This document shows positions 39,798 to 47,775 of a DNA stretch of 47,983 nt, one piece after another (position 1 is the first letter of the stretch; every line of letters begins with the position of its first letter). The DNA comes from a virus: IMG/VR virus record IMGVR_UViG_3300044981_000145, positions 1 through 47,983 of that record. One strand, 5' to 3'. The notes under the pieces are model-generated. The model saw nothing but the letters and a program-made list of their open reading frames with translations, was not told the origin of the DNA and made no database searches. Both the position numbers and the translations under genes were made by a program.

Positions 39798-40168
39798 GCT
39801 AGTTTCCCTCCATGTCTGTAGCCTCGTGACATATTGTACTTGAGTTTTCGGTCGATTTCGTATTCAAGGTCAATTCCAAGTAGTTGGGCGTAATGTCCGA
39901 TACGAATAATAACGTCGGCGAACTCGCTTGCAATTCCTTCTGGTTTCATTATTGCAGGGTCGAGGACGTTGATTTCAGAGTCCCCAGAAGGTTTGCCGTC
40001 AGTCCGCTTTGACCACGAAATCGGCTCCTTATTTCGATAAGATTCAAGAGCCTCGCTCGCTTCGCTATGAATCAGAGCAATCATTTCAGGTATGGGAATC
40101 ACTCGCGTGTTCCAGCCGAGGTCGTCAGCTTGTTGTTTGCAGCGTGCTTGAAGCTCTTTAAGTGTCAT
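39794..40168 (-). CDS. MazG-like nucleotide pyrophosphohydrolase
   Basis: 124 residues. 'EMIALIHSEASEALESYRN' and 'EGIASEFADVIIRIGHYAQL' carry the E-x2-E and E-x2-D metal-binding pairs of all-alpha NTP pyrophosphatases; ends with 'KLKYNMSRGYRHGGK', a typical MazG-like tail. It hydrolyses NTPs or dNTPs to monophosphates, which can remove aberrant nucleotides or lower (p)ppGpp-type signals. Coupled to the GroES-like gene. Confidence 0.8.
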   Translation of the reverse strand: MTLKELQARCKQQADDLGWNTRVIPIPEMIALIHSEASEALESYRNKEPISWSKRTDGKPSGDSEINVLDPAIMKPEGIASEFADVIIRIGHYAQLLGIDLEYEIDRKLKYNMSRGYRHGGKLA

Positions 40169-40467
40169 GCTCCCTCGCTTTCTATCTCAGGTGAATCGGG
40201 GTTTAGGATAGCCAGGACTTCGCTATAGCCGAGGCAGCGAAGCAGAGGCGTATCCTCGAACTTAAGTAGGTAGCCGGCGAATTGGCTAAACAGCACCTTG
40301 TCGTCAATAGCGATGTCCTTGATGTTGTCGGCAATCGCGACGACTACTCCTTTAGTAGGCTTTCGCTTCGCGGTTTCAGGAACGACGATACGACCGCTGT
40401 ATTTGAACTCATCGATTTGAACGATGAGGTGGTCGTTTAGAACGCGCTTAAAGGGCCATTTTGTCAT
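40165..40467 (-). CDS. GroES-like co-chaperonin
   Basis: 100 residues. 'KRVLNDHLIVQIDEFKYSGR' then 'IVVPETAKRKPTKGVVVAIAD' is the Cpn10 start including the mobile-loop position, followed by 'DDKVLFSQFAGYLLKFEDTP' and 'GYSEVLAIL'. The usual GGI in the mobile loop is SGRI. It would cap the host GroEL, as T4 gp31 does, to help fold phage proteins such as the capsid protein. No GroEL is seen here. Starts in ATGA overlap with the helicase gene. Confidence 0.8.
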   Translation of the reverse strand: MTKWPFKRVLNDHLIVQIDEFKYSGRIVVPETAKRKPTKGVVVAIADNIKDIAIDDKVLFSQFAGYLLKFEDTPLLRCLGYSEVLAILNPDSPEIESEGA

Positions 40468-41687
40468 GGTTTTGTAGAGTCCTTCCAGTAATAAAGTGTT
40501 TTGTTTCCCACCGTTTTTTCTCCAATCATCCCGCTTTCGCGGAAAGTCGCGATTATAACATCAAGCTCACTCGACGTGAAGTTACGCCAGTTAAACTGAA
40601 GAATGTCGCCTCGGCTTGCAAAGCCTCGTGTTTCGAGGAAGCGTATGACCTTGTCGCTTGCTGAGGCCAAATCTGACTCGCCTACGGCGCGAAAGACAAT
40701 CTTTAAGTCCTTAGCGACATCCTCGACCTTGTCGATAGCCATTTGAAGGTCAAGCTCGTTTATCACCAAGCTGTCGGAGCGTGAGATAGATATAATTTCA
40801 GCAAGCTTACCGGCGTTCGCCCACTTTGACGTCTTGTAAACAGCGGACGCTTCGTCGTCAAAGTCGTTTGGATCGCAGCTGTCGTGGTATATCTTCAGCA
40901 AGCGAAGCGCGCCGGGAGTAAGCGTAAAGCGTCCGCGAATCAACGACATATAACGAAGGTCTTCGACTAGGTCGTCTTTGTCAGGGAGCGGACGCTTCAA
41001 CGGGTCCGGTTTGCTGTCTTTAGTAGTAGCCAGAACGAAATTAACGCGCCGAGTAAAACCACCTCCAACAGCGTCAGCAGGAACAGATTTAACAAGCCAA
41101 TTTTGGGCACTTCCACCAAGTAAAGACACAATAGGCTCGTTAATATTCCACTCACCCTTGCCACGAGTGCCATATTGGTATATCCCTTCTTTGGAGTCCC
41201 ACAAATCGCTCAAACACGTAATCGTAAACTGAGACGCCGTTATGAATACGCTCAGCTCCGTAGATACGAGCAAGGCCGCCGCTTCGTTTCCGAGCTTCAT
41301 GAGTTGCTGCCCCGCCACAGCCGACGCCCCATTAGGACTAACCGACATCTTAGGAAAGCCTTTAGAAAGCTTTTCGAGTACGAACTCCATCGTTACCCTG
41401 TCCGACAAGATATTCGTCGTACCTGCTTTCTTCAAAAGCGAGATAGCAGGATTCATCGCAACGCCCTTCCCTATACCGGGCCGTCCGACAAGGACGGTGT
41501 AGATATTTGGGAAAAGCTTCCACTCTTCGACGATTCGCTGGATACCACCGATCCAGACATTTCGTTTGAGGGTGCTTGCGATACAGGTAGCACCGGTCCA
41601 GAAGTGATACCTAGACGGGCTGTCCGTTGTGGTGCTAAAGAGTCGTACGTACTCGTCAAGCCAGGGAGATTTAAGCTTCCTTGGCAC
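40464..41687 (-). CDS. DUF3987-like replicative helicase/ATPase
   Basis: 407 residues, GTG at 41687 with AAGGGG 8 bases upstream. N-terminal helical part 'DEYVRLFSTTTDSPSRYHFW' and 'LFPNIYTVLVGRPGIGKG' (Walker A GRPGIGKG at 68-75), 'TELSVFITASQFTITCLSDL' as Walker B-like region, 'VNFVLATTKDS' later, and a C-terminal winged-helix-like end (ASRGDILQFNWRNFTSSELD). This fits DUF3987 ATPases found in replication modules. It overlaps the polymerase gene by 217 bases in the -1 frame, and the GTG directly follows the A AAA AAG heptamer. Confidence 0.65.
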   Translation of the reverse strand: MPRKLKSPWLDEYVRLFSTTTDSPSRYHFWTGATCIASTLKRNVWIGGIQRIVEEWKLFPNIYTVLVGRPGIGKGVAMNPAISLLKKAGTTNILSDRVTMEFVLEKLSKGFPKMSVSPNGASAVAGQQLMKLGNEAAALLVSTELSVFITASQFTITCLSDLWDSKEGIYQYGTRGKGEWNINEPIVSLLGGSAQNWLVKSVPADAVGGGFTRRVNFVLATTKDSKPDPLKRPLPDKDDLVEDLRYMSLIRGRFTLTPGALRLLKIYHDSCDPNDFDDEASAVYKTSKWANAGKLAEIISISRSDSLVINELDLQMAIDKVEDVAKDLKIVFRAVGESDLASASDKVIRFLETRGFASRGDILQFNWRNFTSSELDVIIATFRESGMIGEKTVGNKTLYYWKDSTKP

Positions 41688-44176
41688 TTTTTTAGCCCCT
41701 TGATGCTGTAGCCGATTCGTAGGTCTATTGGTACTTTCACTTCAAAGCCGTTTGGAAACTTCATGACGCGGTCGTACGCTCGTTCGAGCAGCTTCACGCC
41801 GTCGAGGACGTGTTCAAGGTCGTCAAGAACTTCCAACAAGATTGAATCGTGCCCATCAGCCAAGACAACCCCAGGATGAACGGTTTGGCAGCAAAGAATC
41901 GCCAAACCGTTGTTGTCACCAATGGTAGACTGAGGTATGTAGGCGTAGCCCTCGCGGTATACCTTCGCGTTGTCACCGTAGGGACGAAGTCCGTGGAAGG
42001 TCCGCACTCGACCCAGAGGCGTCCTGAGCTCTCTTTTAGTTCGTAGTTCATGTTCAACATATTTGTGAAACACTCCTCGGATGTTGGGTTCTACTTGATG
42101 AAACTTGTCCAAGATCGCTTTGCAGAACGGTATGGGTGTCGGCTTGCCCGCCGCGGCCAGCTGAGCGGCCATCGTATTCTCGCGCATGTCGTAATTGCCG
42201 GCGTGCCGAACCTTCTTGCCGAGGAAGTACTCTAAACACTCTTTGTTGTTCGTCTGCTCAAGAGGAAGTCCGAAGATTTGACTGGCGAGCCTTGCGTGAC
42301 GCGATATTCCAGACGTGATAGAATCTTGCAATTCCTGAATGCCGCGTCCATCTCCCGAAACATCGGCAATAATTCCCTGTACAATCCATTCATCTGCCGA
42401 TGCTTGATCGCAAGCAATAAATATATGATTGGGTCGAGCAACGAACACTCCTTGGAGACGCTCGCCAAGGTCGCTGTGCTTCGTTTGGTTTTGGCCGTTC
42501 GAACCGAGGCCAAGGAAGTTCTTTCTAGATGCTCGACGACCAGTGACAGTTCCCGCGACGCTGTAACAGGAATATAGCACCCCAGAGCCAAGTCGGGCGT
42601 CGACATTAGTTCCGAGTACTTTGTTAAGCTCGCGTACCCGGAGTGTGTCTTTAAGAACAGGGTTGCCTGTAGCGGCAAAGGCTTCTTGGAGCGACTCTTC
42701 TCCGGTCGACTCTTTGCCCGTCTTGCGATCCGACTTAAGCTTGATTTTGAGTTCATTTTTCAATACGTCCTTTAGCTGTGGGACTGACCCGATGTTAAGA
42801 ATTCCTTTGCTATCGATTTTGAGCTCTCTAGCCAGATTATCCGCCATTTTCGTCGAATAGACAACAGGACGTCCTCCCAGCGTTTTAGAGATGGATACGC
42901 ACCGATCGCCCAGTTCGCGTATAATATCCTTACGAAGTTCTCCGAGACTCGCAGCGTCGGTCTGTATCCCTCTTTTGTCGATAGAATGAAAGCAGCGAGC
43001 GAGTGGCAGTTCGTAGTCGGTGTAAAAGCGTCGTAGATTTGGATTGGCATTGAATTCCTCTTCTTGCTCTTCAAACACTTCGAGGGTACAGCAGGCGTCG
43101 AGACAGTTGTATCGCTTTAGCTTGGTCATGCCGTCGCGAAGTTGCCAGCCCCTTCCGTCGTCTTTGTAGAAGGGTTGCCGAGTATACTGCATGACCTGGA
43201 AGTCGAGCTTGTGACTTAGCTCCGGGTGTAGGACATGATGACGTACGAGACAATCGTCAAGCTTGTCGATACCGCTACAAAAGCCAAGAGCTTCCATCCA
43301 ATTCGCATCAAAAGTGCTCCAATTCTGGCCAACGAGTCTCTTTTCTCTAAGGATTCTATCCATAAGTCGCCACAGCTCTCGCTGATTAGATACATCCCCG
43401 TCAAATAGAGAAATGCTGACAGCAGATTTGCGAGAGAAAGAAAAAGAGCAACAGATGGGAACGCGTCGAGCAAGTAGCTCGATATCTGCTGAGGTAGGAC
43501 CGTCATGGTTAAGGCACTCCTTTAGGTACTCCTGAGCTTCGCCGTAGCTTGGGTCGGCGATTAGCTCTCGTTCTGGGAGGGGTTGGTGTTTTCCGTTAGC
43601 GATGAAATAGTCGTATTCTTCTCTGAGACGACGAAAGATGAATACTGCAACGTCACGATCGCTCCATTCTCGCAGAACATACGCAGGGTGAAACTGTCCA
43701 AGAATGTAGTGAGGCCAACGTAGTTGTTCGCTTCCAAGAAGGCTTCCTCGCCACTTGCTAATTTTAGTCTCTTTATCCCTGGGATCGATGGTGAATCCAC
43801 AAAGGATGCTGAGTGCAGTACCTCCGAGAGAGCCGATAAAAGCTGGCTTATAGATTTCGAGTTCTTCAAAGAACTGTTCAATGCAAAGCTGTCTTGGGAT
43901 TCCGGTTTCTTCAAATCTATCAATATCATTGTCAGGAGGCCTCACTTTGTAAGGATTCACGAAACAACAAAGCCCTATCGGTATCCCCGCTTCGACAAGC
44001 ATTCTGTCGAGCTCTTTTCCAGAGCTACCTACAAACGGTACTCCAGCTTGATCTTCATCGGCTCCGGGACTTTCTCCGACAATCCAAATAGGAGCGCGAG
44101 GGTCTCCGCGAAAGCCGACATAGCGACGACCCAACGACGCACAAAGAGCTTTTAGCGCAACGGTCTTAGGACCCAT
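41471..44176 (-). CDS. Uracil-DNA glycosylase-like / family A DNA polymerase fusion
   Basis: 901 residues. About 1-190: family 4-like UDG with 'IVGESPGADEDQAGVPFVGS' and 'YILGQFHPAYVLR' (H163-P164); the usual KCRPP is KVRPP, so one iron-sulfur Cys is missing. About 220-400: 3'-5' exonuclease with Exo I D231-x-E233, Exo II N285/D290, Exo III Y356/D360. About 400-830: polymerase with motif A at D590 (ACDQASADEW), motif B 'KKVRHAGNY' (654-662, His where Lys is usual) and motif C H776-D777. The conserved domain ends near 830; the 71 residues after it are Ser-rich, unlike any polymerase end, and overlap the helicase gene. Confidence 0.88.
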   Translation of the reverse strand: MGPKTVALKALCASLGRRYVGFRGDPRAPIWIVGESPGADEDQAGVPFVGSSGKELDRMLVEAGIPIGLCCFVNPYKVRPPDNDIDRFEETGIPRQLCIEQFFEELEIYKPAFIGSLGGTALSILCGFTIDPRDKETKISKWRGSLLGSEQLRWPHYILGQFHPAYVLREWSDRDVAVFIFRRLREEYDYFIANGKHQPLPERELIADPSYGEAQEYLKECLNHDGPTSADIELLARRVPICCSFSFSRKSAVSISLFDGDVSNQRELWRLMDRILREKRLVGQNWSTFDANWMEALGFCSGIDKLDDCLVRHHVLHPELSHKLDFQVMQYTRQPFYKDDGRGWQLRDGMTKLKRYNCLDACCTLEVFEEQEEEFNANPNLRRFYTDYELPLARCFHSIDKRGIQTDAASLGELRKDIIRELGDRCVSISKTLGGRPVVYSTKMADNLARELKIDSKGILNIGSVPQLKDVLKNELKIKLKSDRKTGKESTGEESLQEAFAATGNPVLKDTLRVRELNKVLGTNVDARLGSGVLYSCYSVAGTVTGRRASRKNFLGLGSNGQNQTKHSDLGERLQGVFVARPNHIFIACDQASADEWIVQGIIADVSGDGRGIQELQDSITSGISRHARLASQIFGLPLEQTNNKECLEYFLGKKVRHAGNYDMRENTMAAQLAAAGKPTPIPFCKAILDKFHQVEPNIRGVFHKYVEHELRTKRELRTPLGRVRTFHGLRPYGDNAKVYREGYAYIPQSTIGDNNGLAILCCQTVHPGVVLADGHDSILLEVLDDLEHVLDGVKLLERAYDRVMKFPNGFEVKVPIDLRIGYSIKGLKKCQGSLNLPGLTSTYDSLAPQRTARLGITSGPVLPVSQAPSNEMSGSVVSSESSKSGSFSQISTPSLSDGPV
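41687..41693 (-). promoter_or_regulatory. A AAA AAG slippery heptamer at polymerase/helicase junction
   Basis: In the polymerase frame codons 828-830 read CTA AAA AAG, giving the -1 slippery sequence A AAA AAG in phase. A -1 slip continues as GTG CCA AGG, exactly the helicase frame, making a polymerase-helicase fusion. AAGGGG just upstream can act as ribosome site for GTG or as a stimulator. Whether slippage occurs is unknown. Confidence 0.5.
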
Positions 44177-44404
44177 CTACTCTCCGAGGACGTATTTGCT
44201 ATAGAGGTCGCGAAGCCAGTAGAGTTGCTTCCCGCTACATCGAAGCTCGTTGCGATCTTTACGGTCGTTCATATCCGACACAAAACTTCTTTCATGCGTT
44301 TGCATCGGCTCCATATTTACCGTCAGTTCTTCGATAAGTCGAATCGCTTCGGTATTCCTGTCGTCAATGCTATCATGACCGGTTTCGTTCCAAAGCTTGT
44401 CCAT
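44177..44404 (-). CDS. Hypothetical small protein
   Basis: 75 residues from ATG 44404, which has GGAGG 8 bases upstream and overlaps the previous stop; the longer reading from 44440 starts inside the previous gene. Acidic helical (TEAIRLIEELTVNMEPMQTH) with a C-terminal 'GKQLYWLRDLYSKYVLGE' that resembles a short helical tail seen on phage replication accessory proteins. Function unknown. Confidence 0.6.
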   Translation of the reverse strand: MDKLWNETGHDSIDDRNTEAIRLIEELTVNMEPMQTHERSFVSDMNDRKDRNELRCSGKQLYWLRDLYSKYVLGE

Positions 44405-44405
44405 G

Positions 44406-44600
44406 CTACGCCTCCGGCGACCATTCGAGCAGGCTTCCATACCTACTCAACGGTTTGTGAAGTGGACAATCGCTAAAGTCGATACGTACTCCTGGCGTCT
44501 TGAGTACATGATAGGCCACGCCAAGCTCGCGGAGGCAAATAGCGCATTTCATGACGCAGGTGTAGAGTTTTGGCTTAGGCGTTGCTGAGAGATTCTCCAT
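44406..44600 (-). CDS. Small zinc-finger protein
   Basis: 64 residues from ATG 44600 with AGGAG 4 bases before it. 'MKCAICLREL' and later 'DFSDCPLHKPL' supply C-x2-C and C-x2-H for one zinc site. Overlaps the end of the upstream gene by 26 bases. Function unknown. Confidence 0.6.
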   Translation of the reverse strand: MENLSATPKPKLYTCVMKCAICLRELGVAYHVLKTPGVRIDFSDCPLHKPLSRYGSLLEWSPEA

Positions 44601-44991
44601 GTTGCTCCTGTCTTTCTCGCTCGATGATGAGCTTTTCGATAGCGTCCTCGTAGTACGCCCACTTGACGCCGAGGCACGCAGCCAAGATTCGCTCCACCCC
44701 GGTAGCGAGGCAATGCTGCCTCTGGTACGGGGCGTTGGGATTGTCGCCGGGCTCTTCGTCGCGCTGTACGAAGGATTTATCGAACTTGTCGACTGATTCC
44801 TCCGCGACTTCATCATGCATACAGAGGAAAGCTTCGACAAGCTCGTGAACGGCAACGCAGAGCTCGTAGCGCCATGAGCCAAGCTCGCTGACGTGGATTC
44901 GAACAGTCCCGGTGGCTTTGTCGGTAAACCAATCTCCGATAGTATTATACCTCTGCAAACGATGAGGCTGAGTTAGGATTGATATTTTCAT
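44575..44991 (-). CDS. HELVE-motif putative metallohydrolase
   Basis: 138 residues, ATG overlapping the methyltransferase stop (CTATGA). 'CVAVHELVEAFLCMH' places two His and two Glu on one helix, as in zincin-like enzymes, with another candidate ligand in 'QRQHCLATGVERI'. Proteins with this helix occur in other phage genomes; activity is unproven. C-terminal helix is charged. Confidence 0.6.
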   Translation of the reverse strand: MKISILTQPHRLQRYNTIGDWFTDKATGTVRIHVSELGSWRYELCVAVHELVEAFLCMHDEVAEESVDKFDKSFVQRDEEPGDNPNAPYQRQHCLATGVERILAACLGVKWAYYEDAIEKLIIERERQEQHGESLSNA

Positions 44992-46280
44992 AGAGCTCCT
45001 AGTCTTGCCTTAATAATACTACAAGCAGCTACGTCTTTTTCGAACAATACCACTCTCCGATTCTGTCTAAGAGCTGCCACACCAGTCGTTCCGGAACCCG
45101 CACAGAAATCAACCACCGTCGACCCAGGAGGAGACATGTCCAATATGAGCTTTTCGATGAGCGCGACGGGTTTCTGGGCTTGGTAGTATTTCTTTTCTTG
45201 AGTGCCGGTTGTGATGACATTCTGTACCTCGATGACGTCGCGTTGCGACGGGCGCATCAGTTTTGGCTCGCCTTTTCTTGCGAGTAGAAGTGGCTCGTAG
45301 CTTCGGCCATATCTTGTGTACGGAGAGGTATTAATGACTGTATTTTTGACCCAAATAATGGGTGTGAGGTCGACGACAAATCCATTACTTTGTAACGCGG
45401 CAACGAGGTCGGGATATAGCTCAAATCCAAAAAACCAGACCGAAAAACTGTTCGCTCGAAGAACTCTCCATGCTCCATGAGCCAGCTGATCGAAAAGATT
45501 TCTAGTGTAGGAAAGCCCATCAGCGAATGGACTCGCGATAAGTTGTTTGCTGTTCGGTCCCATTCCCTGAGTATCCTCGCCATAGGGGGGGTCGGTAATG
45601 ACAAGGTCAACGCTTGCCGGTTCGATATTGTTAACATTGTTAACGAAATCTCCTTCGTAGAGTGTCCACTTTTGCTCCGTCTTAGGCGGGTTCTTTGCCT
45701 GTGTCTGAATTGCCCCCGCGACAGCTATAGCGAGGCTTGCTTGTCGTCGCGCGGCTTCCTTGGTCTCGGCTTTGGCGAGCATTGGGACGGCTTCGATAAG
45801 CTCTGCGAGTTCAATATCCTTTGAAGTCTGCGCACCCGACTCGCCAAGAAGAGCTGCAAGTTTGTTAATTCCGAAACCACCAGACGTGATTCCCAGCGAC
45901 TCAGAGCGTGAGGGTTGACCTGAGCGAGCAACTCCGTGTATCTGCTGCATAATTTGGAGCAATCGACGCTTCGCTGTGACGGCTTCTTGCCACGAAAGCT
46001 CTTTGCGCTTAACATTCTCCTCTATCTCCATTGCCTTGACTTTAAGCTCGTCGACTTCGTCGTTAAAGACGAAGAGTTTGCCGTGTGGTAGCGTCGTCAC
46101 GCCTATTTTGCGAAGCGCGCGCAGTCGGCGTTCGCCGGCTATCAGGGCGTAATCGCGTGTCAGCACGATTGGTTGGATGAGGCCAACGGCGCGTATAGAG
46201 TCGCAGAGCTCGTCTAGATTTCCGAAGTCCTTACGAACACGATCGCCGACGACAACTTGGTCGATACTCAACTCATCCAT
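44988..46280 (-). CDS. ParB-like domain / DNA methyltransferase fusion
   Basis: 430 residues. Residues 1-100 are a ParB/Srx-type domain: 'DELCDSIRAVGLIQPIVLTR' and 'ALIAGERRLRALRKIG' (GERR at 49-52). The middle contains a helical DNA-binding-like section. From about 205 comes an N6-adenine/N4-cytosine methyltransferase: DPPY at 230-233 and 'VVDFCAGSGTTGVAALRQ' near 395, in the order typical of beta-class enzymes. It may methylate phage DNA against host restriction. The gene itself holds palindrome copy 9. The 146 bases upstream of it contain no supportable gene. Confidence 0.85.
   Translation of the reverse strand: MDELSIDQVVVGDRVRKDFGNLDELCDSIRAVGLIQPIVLTRDYALIAGERRLRALRKIGVTTLPHGKLFVFNDEVDELKVKAMEIEENVKRKELSWQEAVTAKRRLLQIMQQIHGVARSGQPSRSESLGITSGGFGINKLAALLGESGAQTSKDIELAELIEAVPMLAKAETKEAARRQASLAIAVAGAIQTQAKNPPKTEQKWTLYEGDFVNNVNNIEPASVDLVITDPPYGEDTQGMGPNSKQLIASPFADGLSYTRNLFDQLAHGAWRVLRANSFSVWFFGFELYPDLVAALQSNGFVVDLTPIIWVKNTVINTSPYTRYGRSYEPLLLARKGEPKLMRPSQRDVIEVQNVITTGTQEKKYYQAQKPVALIEKLILDMSPPGSTVVDFCAGSGTTGVAALRQNRRVVLFEKDVAACSIIKARLGAL
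45629..45645. repeat. Dispersed palindrome copy 9
   Basis: TGTTAACATTGTTAACG, inside the ParB-methyltransferase gene. Confidence 0.5.
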
Positions 46281-46426
46281 AGAGCCTCAAAGATTCGCCA
46301 CCTATGTTTCCTTCATGGCGCTTACCGTCGGAGGCCGCGGAGGATAGGCGGCGTTTGGAGATGTCAGAACCAAACGACAACTCCGACTTCGTCTACGCTT
46401 TCGAGGGGAAGGCAGACGAAAGCTTG

Positions 46427-46891
46427 TTACTTCGCGAGGTTAGCGGAATGCTTCTCCGAGCAGCCGTTGACCTTGCAGACGTAGTACTTGACGCGGTTGA
46501 CGACACCGCCTTTGGTGTCATCACCTTGAATCAAGTAAAACTGACCTTGCTGCCCGACGAGAGGACCGCTGTACTGCCACGACTCCGGGTTGTCCTCCGC
46601 GCCGTCGAAGTTTCCCGGAAACTCGTAGTCCCCATTTACCTCGGCAAGCGGCACGCCGAGAGCGTGGCAGAAGTCCTTCCAGACCCACTTTCCCTTCGTG
46701 TTGAGGTTCTCGAAGACATTGCGGTCGTTGAAGTCGGCGCTGTTGATTATCTTAATCTGAGGATTTAGGTTCACCGAACCTTTGTCCTTAGAGTGCTTCG
46801 GCTTGAAGCCGTCGAGCCGGAAGGCGTACATTCCTTCGGGCATCGCGGGGAGGCCCTTGATTTCTTCTTTGCTTGCAGTCAACTTCGGCAT
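46427..46891 (-). CDS. SSB-like protein (DUF669-type candidate)
   Basis: 154 residues, ATG after AAAGGAG. 'PEGMYAFRLDGFKPKHSKDK', 'NLNPQIKII', 'GKWVWKDFCHALGVPLAEVN' and 'GQQGQFYLIQGDDTKGGVVN RVKYY' (two adjoining segments) are like OB-fold-type phage ssDNA-binding proteins of the DUF669/DUF2815 kind. It follows a Sak4-like ATPase gene, a common pairing in phage recombination modules. Confidence 0.65.
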   Translation of the reverse strand: MPKLTASKEEIKGLPAMPEGMYAFRLDGFKPKHSKDKGSVNLNPQIKIINSADFNDRNVFENLNTKGKWVWKDFCHALGVPLAEVNGDYEFPGNFDGAEDNPESWQYSGPLVGQQGQFYLIQGDDTKGGVVNRVKYYVCKVNGCSEKHSANLAK

Positions 46892-46905
46892 TTCGTTCTC
46901 CTTTG

Positions 46906-47775
46906 TTAGAGTTTTGTTGTCTGAGTGAGTTGTTTCTTCGCCCCGTCTGAGGGCAGAAGGCCGTTTTGTTTTAGACGCGATTCGTGTTTCTTAATCATCT
47001 CGACGATACTTGGCTCCTCTTGTTGATCAAGGAGCATGGCGGTTGCGCAGTCAAATTCGTACGTCGGCAACGGAAAAACCTTGGGTAGATAAACGTGCTT
47101 GTTATCCTTGGAGGTCTGGATGAGTTTGACGCGCCATAGCTCATTGAAATACTTGATGAGTCGCTGGTAGCGTACGGGAAATACGCCGATTCGTCCGGTG
47201 AATTTAGGCTTCTCCGATGTCGAGTCTGGAGTTTCCTCCGCGATCTCATGAAGAACGATAACCGTATCGGAGGGAAGGGCAAGCACCCTTAGAATAGAGT
47301 TTTCTACTGGAAGAATTTCGGCGTTCCATGCATCCCACCCTCCGGGGAGGAAAACCTTCATTCCAGGAAATGAAATCTCGCGACGCAAGTCTTTCTGTCC
47401 ATAAAGAGCATAGTTCTGAAAAGCTCGACCAAAGGTTTGAACTGAGTCGATAACATTCGTTCCGACAATAGTTCCCTTCGGGCATTTAAAGCCAAGGTCA
47501 GCGAGGTCAAGCGACTCCTCAAGCTTCGCTAGATTGTCGAGAAACTTCTGAGCGGCTTCGGGCTGTTTAGGCCACTGAGGTTCGACGTAGCTAATAACAT
47601 AAACTCCTCGAAGCCCTTGTAAGGCTTCGGCACGATTATCGAAGTCATGAACAAGAACGTTTGGACGAGCTGTCGCTGCTGTTCTTGATTTACCGTTCTT
47701 TTCCTTGCCAACCAAAGCGATTTTAAGCTTCGCAACGGGAGGCTCCTCGGACATAATTCGGAATTCAATCGGCAT
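46906..47775 (-). CDS. AAA_24 / Sak4-like recombination ATPase
   Basis: 289 residues. ATG 47775 chosen because GGAG lies 6 bases upstream; ATG 47787 has none. 'LKIALVGKEKNGKSRTA' is a Walker A (G-x4-GKS) near residues 19-30, followed by 'ARPNVLVHDFDNRAEALQGL', matching RecA-core phage ATPases that assist single-strand annealing. Acidic residues in 'TVIVLHEIAEE' fit Walker B. It overlaps the AAX-repeat gene end by 11 bases, so the two are coupled. Confidence 0.75.
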   Translation of the reverse strand: MPIEFRIMSEEPPVAKLKIALVGKEKNGKSRTAATARPNVLVHDFDNRAEALQGLRGVYVISYVEPQWPKQPEAAQKFLDNLAKLEESLDLADLGFKCPKGTIVGTNVIDSVQTFGRAFQNYALYGQKDLRREISFPGMKVFLPGGWDAWNAEILPVENSILRVLALPSDTVIVLHEIAEETPDSTSEKPKFTGRIGVFPVRYQRLIKYFNELWRVKLIQTSKDNKHVYLPKVFPLPTYEFDCATAMLLDQQEEPSIVEMIKKHESRLKQNGLLPSDGAKKQLTQTTKL

